Positions 53,844-62,040 of a DNA stretch of 64,000 nucleotides are shown here, in pieces; the stretch's first letter is position 1; the number at the start of each line of letters is the position of its first letter. This DNA comes from JBQLZO01 sp052168315. GTDB taxonomy: Bacteria > Planctomycetota > Phycisphaerae > Phycisphaerales > UBA1924. The translations under genes were made by a program, and so were the position numbers. The notes under the pieces were generated by a model that saw only the letters and a list, made by a program, of their open reading frames with translations, ran no database searches and was not told where the DNA came from. The DNA lies in assembly GCA_052168315.1 (NCBI GenBank), contig JBQLZO010000043.1, forward strand, positions 1-64,000, in the 5' to 3' direction.

Positions 53844-54305
53844 GTGTTCATCGAAGGCCTGACGAATGTCGATGCGCTGCCGACGCTGGAGCGTGCGATG
53901 CAGTTCGCAGCGCGTCGGCAGTCGATCATCTCGCACAACATCGCGAACCTGTCGACGCCGATGTTCCAGCCGCAGGATGTATCGGTGGGCGATTTCCAGC
54001 GGATGCTGGGCGAGGCGATCGATCGGCGGCGTTCGCGGTTCGGGGGGCACCGCGGGGAGCTGGGGCTGCGTTCGAGCGGTGAGGTGCGGATCGATGGCGG
54101 CGGTCGCGGGGGCGGTGGGGATGGAACGCTGCGGCTTCGCCCATCGACTTCGAGCGGGAATGTCTTGTTCCACGACCAGAACGACCGCGATCTCGAGAAG
54201 ACGATGCAGAGCCTGGCGGAGAATGTGGCGTACTTCCGGGTGTCGTCGGAGCTGTACCGCTCGCACATGAGCCAGATCCGGACGGCGATCTCGCTGCGGA
54301 TCTGA
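53844..54305 (+). CDS. flgB: Flagellar basal-body rod protein FlgB
   Basis: Rod subunit of 153 residues, part of the proximal rod in the periplasm. The N-terminal helix and motif ISHNIANLSTPMFQPQDV are the flagellar rod/hook signature; the C-terminal helix is DLEKTMQSLAENVAYFRVSS. A Gly/Arg-rich insertion occupies residues 78-93. The start is GTG 53844, 9 bases after GGAGG; the reading frame is open further upstream but lacks the family N-terminus. It follows the FlrC-like gene directly. Confidence 0.92.
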   Translation: MFIEGLTNVDALPTLERAMQFAARRQSIISHNIANLSTPMFQPQDVSVGDFQRMLGEAIDRRRSRFGGHRGELGLRSSGEVRIDGGGRGGGGDGTLRLRPSTSSGNVLFHDQNDRDLEKTMQSLAENVAYFRVSSELYRSHMSQIRTAISLRI

Positions 54306-54332
54306 GCGGGTGCGGGGGGTGGATGGGCGTGA

Positions 54333-54348
54333 TGGCACGCGGATTGCG
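54333..54348 (+). promoter_or_regulatory. Sigma-54 promoter before flgC
   Basis: TGGCACG-N4-TTGC is matched at all eleven fixed positions, with GG (54334-54335) and GC (54346-54347) twelve bases apart. It lies 49 bases before the flgC start. Confidence 0.85.
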
Positions 54349-54396
54349 ATGGCTGGGGAGTGGGTTTGATGTCGTGGTGCTCAGCGGGAGCTTCGG

Positions 54397-54828
54397 ATGT
54401 ATGGATTGCTGGACATCTCTGTGAGCGGCATGGTCGCGCAGCGGGTGCGGCTGAACACGATCGCGGCGAACCTGGCGAATCGTGATGCGGCGTTGGATGC
54501 CAATGGTGATCCGAATCCGTTCCGCCGGAAGATCGCCCTGCTGGCGCCTGGGAATCCGGGAGCGGGGACGGCGTCGGGGCGGGAACTGGGTGCCCAGGTG
54601 CTGGAGATCGTGGATGACATGTCGGAGTTTCGGAAGGTGTTCGATCCGGGGAACCCGGCGGCGCGTCCTGAGGGGGACCCCGATGAGGGGTATGTGTACC
54701 TGCCGAATGTGGATCCGGTGACGGAGCAGGTGAACTCGCTGGAGGCTCAGCGGGCGTATGAGGCGAATGTGGCCGCGGCGGAGGCGTCGAAGGCGCTTGT
54801 GGCACAGGCGTTGCGGATGCTCGCCTGA
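54397..54828 (+). CDS. flgC: Flagellar basal-body rod protein FlgC
   Basis: Rod subunit of 143 residues, usual length. N-terminal LLDISVSGMVAQRVRLNTIA with AANLANRD, and the C-terminal VDPVTEQVNSLEAQRAYEAN motif typical of FlgC. ATG 54397 is 10 bases after GGGAG. It lies downstream of a strong sigma-54 promoter match, suggesting it starts a FlrC-activated transcript separate from flgB. Confidence 0.94.
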   Translation: MYGLLDISVSGMVAQRVRLNTIAANLANRDAALDANGDPNPFRRKIALLAPGNPGAGTASGRELGAQVLEIVDDMSEFRKVFDPGNPAARPEGDPDEGYVYLPNVDPVTEQVNSLEAQRAYEANVAAAEASKALVAQALRMLA

Positions 54829-54907
54829 TCGGTGGTGAAAGAGACCGCTCGGGCGATGCGTTGTCGTTTCGAGGGGCTGGGCGTGATGCCCCGGAGAGCG
54901 TGCCGGC

Positions 54908-55264
54908 ATGAACGATCCTCTGGGACTCATTTCTGGTGGTCAGGGCGGCGTGCGGGGCGTCGGTCCGGGCGTTTCGCGGGCGGACCGGGGCGGCGCGGCG
55001 TCGGGGGGCGAGGCGGCCGAGCGGTTCCGTGCGGCGTTGCGCGAGGAGTTCGTGCAGGCCGAGCGGATGCAGCGGAGCGCGGCCGAGTCGGCCGAGCGGG
55101 TGAGCGTGAGCGATGACCAGCTGGCGAGCCTGAGCGAGGCGACTCGTCAGGCCGACGATGCAATCAGCACGCTGATGCGACTGTCTGAGCGGATGCGTTC
55201 TGCTCACGGGATCGGGCTTGGTGGCGGGGGTGGTGGTTCGGAAGGCGATCGAGCGCCACGGTGA
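54908..55264 (+). CDS. Small unknown protein in the flagellar operon
   Basis: Protein of 118 residues between flgC and fliE. The core AERFRAALREEFVQAERMQR and SEATRQADDAISTLMRLSER is amphipathic helical; both ends are Gly-rich. It has no recognised family. Conserved placement inside a rod/MS-ring gene block suggests a basal-body or export accessory role, but this is only context. Confidence 0.6.
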   Translation: MNDPLGLISGGQGGVRGVGPGVSRADRGGAASGGEAAERFRAALREEFVQAERMQRSAAESAERVSVSDDQLASLSEATRQADDAISTLMRLSERMRSAHGIGLGGGGGGSEGDRAPR

Positions 55265-55318
55265 CGCGGGTGGAACCCGCGGGTGGCGTCGTGAGGGCTC
55301 AAGCGGCGGAGCGCGCGT

Positions 55319-55627
55319 GTGAGCATTGATCCGGTGGGGCTGCTCGGGCCGGGTGGCGTGGGAGGCGTGCGTGCGCCGGGTGGCGGCGCTGCGCCCGTGG
55401 AGGGGAAGGGCGGTTTCGGCGAGCTGCTGCTGCGGAACCTGGGGGAGACGAACAAGCTTCAGAGCGATGCGACGCGTGCGACGGAGGAGCTGCTGGCGGG
55501 TCGGCGCGACGATGTCGAGACGGTGCTGATGCAGACGCAGAAGGCCGACACGGCGTTCCGGATGATGCTCGCGGTGCGCAACAAGCTCATGGAAGCGTTC
55601 GAGGAGATCAAGCAGTTCCGGGTGTAG
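55319..55627 (+). CDS. fliE: Flagellar hook-basal body adaptor FliE
   Basis: Protein of 102 residues that joins the MS ring to the rod. After a Gly-rich leader, the FliE helix pair is seen: GGFGELLLRNLGETNKLQSD, LLAGRRDDVETVLMQTQKAD, FRMMLAVRNKLMEAFEEIKQ. The start is GTG 55319. A hairpin (CGCGGGT-GGA-ACCCGCG) lies in the gap before it. Confidence 0.92.
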   Translation: MSIDPVGLLGPGGVGGVRAPGGGAAPVEGKGGFGELLLRNLGETNKLQSDATRATEELLAGRRDDVETVLMQTQKADTAFRMMLAVRNKLMEAFEEIKQFRV

Positions 55628-55780
55628 CGGGGGGTTGGACCGGCATCGATTGCGCGGTGGTGGGGTGATGTTCCGGGGGTTGGATTCGATCAAAGCGGGC
55701 AAGCGGTGAGACGATCGGGTGGTTCCGGGCGTTGTGTCGATGGTTGGATCGTCTGAACACCGCACCGGAGGTCGGCACGG

Positions 55781-57511
55781 ATGAAGGTCTGGGATCGGGC
55801 CATCGAGACGAGCAAGCGCTTCCTTGCGCAGCTGTCGGTGACGCAGCGGTTGCTGGTCGGCTCGCTGGCGACGGTGATCGTGCTGGTGCTGTTCGTGGTG
55901 CAGCAGTACTCGGCGGGCGTGGCGATGACGGCGCTGTTCCCGGGGGCGCCGGGAGAGGACCAGGCGCAGGCAGAGCGGTTCCTGCAGGCGGGGAACTTCG
56001 AGTACGAGACGGTGGATGGGGAGGTGCGGGTCCCGGCGGATCGGTGGCGTGCGATCATCGCGTCGATGGCGGAGGTGCAGGCGCTGCCGAGCGACAACAA
56101 GCTGCTGTTCGAGCAGCTGATCAAGGACCAGAGCTGGACGCGTGACCAGTCGGACAAGCACCAGGCGGAGGTGGTGGCGCTGCAGAACGAGCTGGCGGCG
56201 ATCATCGGTCGGATGCGTGGGATCCGGTCGGCGAATGTGATCGTGGATGTGCCGCGGAATCGGACGCTGGGGCAGCCGAGCCGCGCGCCGACGGCGTCGG
56301 TGACTGTGTTCTCATCGAACGGGATCGAGCAGGCGACGGCTGATGCGGTGGCGGAGCTGGTCGCTTCGTCGCGTGCGGGCCTGTCTGTGGACCGTGTGAC
56401 GGTGGTGGACGGGACGACGAACCGCCGGTTCCGGGCGCGGTCGGCCGAGGATCTGAGCATCGGGACGAACCTGGAATTGGCGCTGCGGATCGAGGCGGAG
56501 GCGGAGGAGAAGATCTACGAGGCGTTGTCGGGGATCCCGAACATCGTGGTGGCGGTGCGGGCGCAGGTGGATGCGACGCGGAAGCGTCGGCAGACGAACT
56601 CGGTGCTGCCGGTGGACCAGGGGAGCATCTCGGTGCCGGTGCGTGAGACGACGAGCGAGCTCGAGACTCGGATGATCACGAACGCGGGCGAGGGCGGGGT
56701 GCGATCGAACACGGGGGTGTCGGTGGAGACGGGGGGCGGCGCGGGGACGGTGACGACCGAGACGACGACGGAGCTGGAGTCGGAGCTGGCCGAGGGGCGG
56801 GCGAACGAAGATGTGCTGGACCCGCGGGGGTTCGCGCGGAAGCTCAACGCGGTGGTGAACATTCCGGAGCCGGCGGTGGCGGCGCTGTGGAAGAGCCGGA
56901 ACCCGGTCGGGGCGGATGCCGATGCGGAAGGGGGAGGCGGCGATGGGGGCGCGGGTGGCGCGGGAGCCGGCGCGGGTGAGCCGAGCGCCGAGGATCTGCG
57001 AGCGACCTTCGCGGCGCTGCGGGATGACATCATCGCGATCGTGACGCCTTTGATCGCGACGGACCTGAACGATGGGGGCGAGACGGGGGAGGTCACGGTG
57101 ACGATGATGCCGGTGATCCCGGACCTGGCGTTGATCCCCGGCGGGGCGGGCGGGGGTGGGGTGCTGGGGCTTCCGATCGATGCGGGCGATCTGGGCGGCG
57201 CGGTGAAGACGGGTCTGCTGGCGATGCTGGCGCTGGTGTCGATGGGTCTGGTGGTGATGACGGCGCTTCGGGCGTCGAAGCGTGAGCGGCTTCCTTCGGC
57301 GGAGGACCTGGTGGGGATCCCGCCGGCGCTGCAGGATGAGCTTGACCTGATGGGCGAGGCGAGCGAGGTGGATGCGGCGCTGGAGGGCCGGGAGCTGACG
57401 GAGGATGAGGTCCGTGCGCAGCAGTTGTTCTCGCAGGTGAAGGAGTTGGTGAAGGAGCGTCCTGAGGATGCGGCGGCGCTGGTGATGCGGTGGATGCGCG
57501 AAGACGAGTGA
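55781..57511 (+). CDS. fliF: Flagellar MS-ring protein FliF
   Basis: MS-ring subunit of 576 residues in the inner membrane. First transmembrane helix about 24-43 (LLVGSLATVIVLVLFVVQQY), ring-building domains (ADRWRAIIASMAEVQALPSD; SANVIVDVPRNRTLGQPSRA; AGLSVDRVTVVDGTTNRRF), a Gly/Ala-rich loop near 385-405, and a second helix about 476-496 (GLLAMLALVSMGLVVMTAL). The cytoplasmic tail ends VKERPEDAAALVMRWMREDE, the FliG-binding segment. A 150-base gap separates it from fliE. fliG follows 9 bases after its stop. Confidence 0.96.
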   Translation: MKVWDRAIETSKRFLAQLSVTQRLLVGSLATVIVLVLFVVQQYSAGVAMTALFPGAPGEDQAQAERFLQAGNFEYETVDGEVRVPADRWRAIIASMAEVQALPSDNKLLFEQLIKDQSWTRDQSDKHQAEVVALQNELAAIIGRMRGIRSANVIVDVPRNRTLGQPSRAPTASVTVFSSNGIEQATADAVAELVASSRAGLSVDRVTVVDGTTNRRFRARSAEDLSIGTNLELALRIEAEAEEKIYEALSGIPNIVVAVRAQVDATRKRRQTNSVLPVDQGSISVPVRETTSELETRMITNAGEGGVRSNTGVSVETGGGAGTVTTETTTELESELAEGRANEDVLDPRGFARKLNAVVNIPEPAVAALWKSRNPVGADADAEGGGGDGGAGGAGAGAGEPSAEDLRATFAALRDDIIAIVTPLIATDLNDGGETGEVTVTMMPVIPDLALIPGGAGGGGVLGLPIDAGDLGGAVKTGLLAMLALVSMGLVVMTALRASKRERLPSAEDLVGIPPALQDELDLMGEASEVDAALEGRELTEDEVRAQQLFSQVKELVKERPEDAAALVMRWMREDE

Positions 57512-57520
57512 GGAGCGCTG

Positions 57521-58573
57521 ATGTCGGGTGTTTCGAACAGAAAGATCGGCGATCGGCTGCCCTCGAGCGTTGGCGAGCTGGACGGGCTGACGAAGGCGGC
57601 GGTGCTGCTGCTGAGCCTGGACACGGAGTCGGCGACGCTGCTGCTCAAGCACATGTCGACCGAGAAGGTCGAGGAGGTGACGCGCGAGCTGGCGAAGCTG
57701 GGTCGCGTGCCCTCGAAGCTGCTCGGCGAGGTGGTTGAGGAATTCTACGGGCTGTCGCTGGCGTACCGGTACCAGAACGAGGGCGGGCTGGAGTACGCGC
57801 GGGTGCTGCTGAAGGATGCGCTGGACCCGAAGGTGGCCCAGCGGATCCTGGGGCAGATCCAGACGCAGGTGACGAAGGCGCCGTTCGCGTTCCTGCAGAA
57901 GGCCGAGAGCGAGAACCTGCTGACCTTCATCCAGGATGAGCACCCGCAGACGATCGCGCTGATCCTGTGCCACCTTCCGCACCACAAGGGGGCCGAGATC
58001 CTGGCGGGGCTGCCGATGCAGAAGCAGGTGGAGGTGGTCAAGCGTGTGGCGAACATGGAGCAGACGAACCCGATGATGGTGCGGGAGGTTGAGAAGGGTC
58101 TGGAGTCTCGGTTGTCGGCGATGCTGACGCAGTCGATGGAGAAGGCCGGCGGTGTTCCGACGGTGGCGGAGATGCTGAACCTGACGGATCGGTCGACGGA
58201 GAAGGCGATCATGGAGGGGCTGGAGGCGGAGGATCCGGACCTCGTCGAGGAGATCCGGCGGCTGATGTTCGTGTTCGAGGACATCGTGCTGGTGGACGAC
58301 AAGGGGATCCAGGCGGTTCTGCGCGAGGTGGACAACGAGGAGCTGACGCTGGCGCTGAAGACGGCTTCGGAGGATCTGAAGTCGAAGATCTTCGGGAACA
58401 TGTCCGAGCGTGCGGCGACGCTGGTGAAGGAGGACATGGAGTACATGGGTCCGGTGCGGCTGGCGGATGTGGAGGCGGCGCAGCAGCGGATCGTGGATGT
58501 GGTGCGCCGCCTCGAGGAGGCCGGCGAGATCATCATCGCGGGTCGTGGCGGGCAGGAAGAGATGATCGTCTGA
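57521..58573 (+). CDS. fliG: Flagellar motor switch protein FliG
   Basis: C-ring protein of 350 residues that couples MS ring and stator. N-terminal LDGLTKAAVLLLSLDTESAT, middle-domain EHPQTIALILCHLPHHKGAE (EHPQ motif), and the C-terminal torque domain MFVFEDIVLVDDKGIQAVLR with DNEELTLALKTASEDLKSKI carrying the conserved charged residues. Length and motifs are standard. ATG 57521 follows GAGGAG. Confidence 0.97.
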   Translation: MSGVSNRKIGDRLPSSVGELDGLTKAAVLLLSLDTESATLLLKHMSTEKVEEVTRELAKLGRVPSKLLGEVVEEFYGLSLAYRYQNEGGLEYARVLLKDALDPKVAQRILGQIQTQVTKAPFAFLQKAESENLLTFIQDEHPQTIALILCHLPHHKGAEILAGLPMQKQVEVVKRVANMEQTNPMMVREVEKGLESRLSAMLTQSMEKAGGVPTVAEMLNLTDRSTEKAIMEGLEAEDPDLVEEIRRLMFVFEDIVLVDDKGIQAVLREVDNEELTLALKTASEDLKSKIFGNMSERAATLVKEDMEYMGPVRLADVEAAQQRIVDVVRRLEEAGEIIIAGRGGQEEMIV

Positions 58574-58592
58574 GTCGTGAGGAAGGTCTTCG

Positions 58593-59486
58593 ATGGGTCT
58601 GATCCGGCAGAAGGATGCGACAACGCTGCTGCCCGATGCGGTGGTGCTCGATCTGGGCGATCTGGCGCGTCAGGGCGATGCGCTGATCGCGCGGGCGCGG
58701 GCGCAGGCCGATCGGATCGTGAGCGAGGCTCGGGCGGAGCGCGATCGGCTGCTGGCGACGGCGTCTGCGGATGGGCGTGCGCGTGGGCTGGAGGAGGGGC
58801 ATCGTGAGGGGCTGGAGAAGGGCAGCGCGCAGGGGCGTCAGGAGGCGCTGGTGTCGGTGCGGGCGCGTGCGGCGGAGGTGGGAGAGGGGTGGGGCGGGTG
58901 CCTTGAGCGGTTCGAGCGGGCGCGGGAGGAGATGTGCAGCGCGGTGCGGGATGAGCTGGTGCGGTTCGCGGTCGCGTTCGCGGAGCGGGTGACGCGGCGT
59001 GCGATCGCGCTGGATGCGCGGGCGATCGAACCGATCATGGAGGAGGCGATCGGGCTGGTGGTCGGGTGCGGGAAGATCGCGGTGCGGATCTCCGGTGAAG
59101 ACATGCCGCTGGCGCGGGAGATCCTCGGCGATGTGCTGGACCGGATCGGGTGCTCGGATGGTGTGGAGCTGGTCGAGGATGCGTCGCTGTCGCACGGGTC
59201 GTGCGTGGTGCGGACGGAGTCTGGGAGCGTGGATGCGACGGTTGAGACGATGATCGGGCGGATGAGCGCGCTGCTGCTGCCGGATGGGGTGGGGCGGGAT
59301 GCGGCGCTGGATGCGGGTGCGGAATTGGATGCTGCGGGCGGGGAGGGGATCGCGGGGGAGGCCAGCGCCGTTGGCGCGGGCGGTGATGGTGGTGGCGTGG
59401 CGGGCGATGATGCGGCGAGGGATGAGTCGGGCGGGGATGGCGATGCGGATGATGGATCGGATCGGGATGCCGGGGCCTCGGCATGA
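58593..59486 (+). CDS. fliH: Flagellar assembly protein FliH
   Basis: Protein of 297 residues that regulates the export ATPase. It has the FliH pattern: a GxxxG-type helix (DGRARGLEEGHREGLEKGSA), a central helical part, and the C-terminal domain (RDELVRFAVAFAERVTRRAI, VRISGEDMPLAREILGDVLD, GSCVVRTESGSVDATVETMI). An extra acidic/Gly/Ala-rich tail (about 240-297) is not part of the family. Its stop overlaps the fliI start (ATGA). Confidence 0.88.
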   Translation: MGLIRQKDATTLLPDAVVLDLGDLARQGDALIARARAQADRIVSEARAERDRLLATASADGRARGLEEGHREGLEKGSAQGRQEALVSVRARAAEVGEGWGGCLERFERAREEMCSAVRDELVRFAVAFAERVTRRAIALDARAIEPIMEEAIGLVVGCGKIAVRISGEDMPLAREILGDVLDRIGCSDGVELVEDASLSHGSCVVRTESGSVDATVETMIGRMSALLLPDGVGRDAALDAGAELDAAGGEGIAGEASAVGAGGDGGGVAGDDAARDESGGDGDADDGSDRDAGASA

Positions 59487-60838
59487 CGGTGCTGGGGCCG
59501 CTGATCGATCGGGTGCGCGGGATCGAGCCGATGGGCGTGTCGGGTCGGCTGGTGTCGATGCGCGGGCTGGCGGCGCGGGTGGCTGATTTCCACGCGCCGA
59601 TCGGTTCGATCGTTCGGATCGGGCGGTCGGACCGTCTGGGCGAGGTGGTGGGGTTCGACGGCCGGCAGGCGATCGCGATGCTGTACGACCCCTCGCCGGG
59701 GGCGCGCTCGGGCGACCGGGTGCACCTTCATGAGTCGGCGCCGTCGGTGCTGGTGGGCGAGGGCCTGCTGGGGCGTGTGGTGGATGGGTTCGTTCGCCCG
59801 ATCGACGGGCGCGGGGCGATCGGGAATCGCTCGGCGCGTTCGCTGTATCCAGCGCCGATGAGCGCGATGTCGCGGGCGCGGATCCGGGTGCCGATGGCGA
59901 CGGGCGTGCGGGCGATCGACACGATGGTGACGCTGGGTCGCGGGCAGCGGCTTGGGATCTTCGCGGGCCCGGGCGTGGGCAAGTCGACGCTGCTGGGGAT
60001 GCTGGCGCAGCGGTGCTCATCGGATGTGAATGTGATCGCGCTGATCGGTGAGCGCGGGCGCGAGGTTCGGGATTTCGTGGAGGATGCGCTGGGCGAGGAG
60101 GGGCTGCGGCGGTCGGTGGTGGTGGTGGCGACGAGCGATGAGTCGCCGCTGCTGCGGGTGCGGGCAGCGCACGCGGCGTGCGCGATCGCGGAGCACTTCC
60201 GCGAGCGCGGCGGCGATGCGATGCTGATGATCGACTCGGTGACGCGGTTCGCGCACGCGCAGCGGCAGATCGGGCTGACGATCGGCGAGCCGCCGGCGAC
60301 GCGCGGGTACACGCCGAGCGTGTTCGCAGCGCTGCCGACGCTGCTGGAGCGCGCGGGGTGCGTGGAGGCGGGGGCGGATGGGCGCGGGGGCGGGTCGATC
60401 ACGGGGTTGTACACGGTGCTGGTCGAGGGCGATGACATGACCGAGCCGATCGCGGATGCGGTGCGGGGGATCCTGGATGGGCACCTGATGCTGTCGCGGC
60501 GGCTGGCGCAGAGCGGGCGGTTCCCGGCGATCGATGTGCTGGATTCGATCTCGCGGCTGGCGGATGAGATCTGCGCCGGGCCGCATGTGGAGGCGCGGCG
60601 TGCGGTGCGGCGTTTGATCGCGGCGCACCGGGAGGTCGAGGAGCTGCTGCAGATCGGGGCGTATGTGAGCGGGTCGAATCCGGTGGCGGACCGCGCGATC
60701 GCGCTGAGCGATGAGATCGATGGGCTGCTGATGCAGCGGCGCGATGAGAGCGAGGCGTTCGAGGCGTCGGTCGAGCGGCTGCGCCGGATCGCAGCGCAGG
60801 GGGTGCGGGGCGGTGGCGAGCGGCGGGGTGAGTCCTGA
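59483..60838 (+). CDS. fliI: Flagellum-specific ATPase FliI
   Basis: Export ATPase of 451 residues, related to F1-beta. Walker A GPGVGKSTLLGM (about 160), Glu switch LIGERGREVRDFVEDAL, Walker B AMLMIDSVTRFAHAQRQIGL, and the family-specific GEPPATRGYTPSVFAALPTL. A C-terminal helical domain completes it. The start overlaps fliH, and fliJ follows 11 bases after its stop, a standard fliHIJ block for type III export. Confidence 0.97.
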   Translation: MTVLGPLIDRVRGIEPMGVSGRLVSMRGLAARVADFHAPIGSIVRIGRSDRLGEVVGFDGRQAIAMLYDPSPGARSGDRVHLHESAPSVLVGEGLLGRVVDGFVRPIDGRGAIGNRSARSLYPAPMSAMSRARIRVPMATGVRAIDTMVTLGRGQRLGIFAGPGVGKSTLLGMLAQRCSSDVNVIALIGERGREVRDFVEDALGEEGLRRSVVVVATSDESPLLRVRAAHAACAIAEHFRERGGDAMLMIDSVTRFAHAQRQIGLTIGEPPATRGYTPSVFAALPTLLERAGCVEAGADGRGGGSITGLYTVLVEGDDMTEPIADAVRGILDGHLMLSRRLAQSGRFPAIDVLDSISRLADEICAGPHVEARRAVRRLIAAHREVEELLQIGAYVSGSNPVADRAIALSDEIDGLLMQRRDESEAFEASVERLRRIAAQGVRGGGERRGES

Positions 60839-60849
60839 TCGGAGGCGGG

Positions 60850-61341
60850 ATGGCGCGGTTCGTGTTCGCATTGCAGCCGCTGCTGGAGCAGCGTGAGCGG
60901 GCCGAGGGGGAGGCGCAGCGCGCGGTGGCGGAGATCGAGCGTGAGCGTCGGGCGCTGGAAGAGCGGCTGCGCGCGGTGCAGGGTCACCTGTCCCGGGGGC
61001 GTTCGGATGTGCGGTCGGCGCTGGGCGCAGGGGTGGTGTCGATCGGCGATGTGCGGCTGCAGGCGCAGGCGGGGATCGGTTGGGAGGGGGAGGCGCGTCG
61101 GATCGTGGTGGAGCTTGCGGGGGTGGCGCGTCGGCTGGAAAGGGCGCGGGGGGTGCTGCGCGAGGCGAGCACGGCACGCCGTTCGCTGGAGCTTCTGCGT
61201 GACCGGCGGCGGTCGGAATGGGAGCGCGAGCGGCGGAGGGCGGAGGCGGCCGCGAGCGATGAGCTTGTGACGATCCGGGCCGCGCGGTCGCTTCGCGTGG
61301 ATGGCGATGGCGGCGTGCCCGATTCGAGTGGAATGTTCTGA
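60850..61341 (+). CDS. fliJ: Flagellar export protein FliJ
   Basis: Antiparallel coiled-coil protein of 163 residues that sits in the FliI hexamer. It begins FVFALQPLLEQRERAEGEAQ, a FliJ-like N-terminus, and is almost wholly Arg/Glu/Leu heptads (IERERRALEERLRAVQGHLS; RDRRRSEWERERRRAEAAAS). Directly downstream of fliI. Sequence conservation in this family is low, so position and coiled coil carry much of the call. Confidence 0.85.
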   Translation: MARFVFALQPLLEQRERAEGEAQRAVAEIERERRALEERLRAVQGHLSRGRSDVRSALGAGVVSIGDVRLQAQAGIGWEGEARRIVVELAGVARRLERARGVLREASTARRSLELLRDRRRSEWERERRRAEAAASDELVTIRAARSLRVDGDGGVPDSSGMF

Positions 61342-61347
61342 TCAACG

Positions 61348-62028
61348 ATGCGCAGTCTCGGAAGCATGATCTCGATCATCGCCATCGCGAATGTCGTCGC
61401 GGCGATCGCGGTTTTGGGTTGGCTGGTCTCGACGCACCGGCTGAGCCCGGAGCGGATCCACGCGCTGCGGACGCTGTTCGCGGATCCGGTGTATGTGGAG
61501 GAGGCGCGGCTGAAGGCGGAGGAGCGCGAGCGGGAGGCGGCGGCGGCGGAGGCGGTGGAGCAGGGGATGGTGGGGACGATGCCGATCAACGCGGAGCAGC
61601 GGTTGGCGATCCTGCGTGAGGGCGAGGAGATGTTCAAGCAGCAGAACGAGCGGATCCAGCGTGAGACGCGGGACCTGATCGAGACGCTGCGGAACGAGCG
61701 GGCGGCGCTGGACCGGATGATCGCGGACTTCGAAAAGGACCGGGATGCGTTCGATGCGATGCGGGCGATGATCTCCGAGCAGGAGACGAGCGCGCAGTTC
61801 CAGCAGACGCTGAAGGTGCTGGAGGGGATGAAGCCGAGCGATGGGGCGGAGGTGCTGGACGCGATGATCGTGGGCGGGAAGAAGAACCAGGTGGTGAATT
61901 ATCTGAATGCGATGTCGCCGCGGACCGCGAGCCGGATCCTGACGGAGTTCGAGGCGCGGGACCCGGCGCTGGCGGCGGATTTGCTCGAGCGGCTTCGGAC
62001 CTTCGGCATCGAGGCCGTGCCTGAGTGA
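61348..62028 (+). CDS. MotE-like flagellar protein with MgtE-N-type domain
   Basis: Protein of 226 residues. One N-terminal membrane helix (MISIIAIANVVAAIAVLGWL) is followed by a long coiled coil (about 100-150) and a C-terminal MgtE-N/FliG-like helical domain (VLEGMKPSDGAEVLDAMIVG; NQVVNYLNAMSPRTASRILT). This layout matches MotE/FlaA-type chaperone-like proteins found after fliJ in many flagellar operons. The start is ATG 61348; ATG 61366 is also possible. Probably an inner-membrane protein exposing the domain to the periplasm. Confidence 0.75.
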   Translation: MRSLGSMISIIAIANVVAAIAVLGWLVSTHRLSPERIHALRTLFADPVYVEEARLKAEEREREAAAAEAVEQGMVGTMPINAEQRLAILREGEEMFKQQNERIQRETRDLIETLRNERAALDRMIADFEKDRDAFDAMRAMISEQETSAQFQQTLKVLEGMKPSDGAEVLDAMIVGGKKNQVVNYLNAMSPRTASRILTEFEARDPALAADLLERLRTFGIEAVPE

Positions 62029-62040
62029 GGAGCGATCGGC

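Noticed and set aside
55635..55656. Sigma-54 site before fliF (TGGACC ... TTGC)
   Set aside because: The GG to GC spacing is three bases too long for a sigma-54 promoter.
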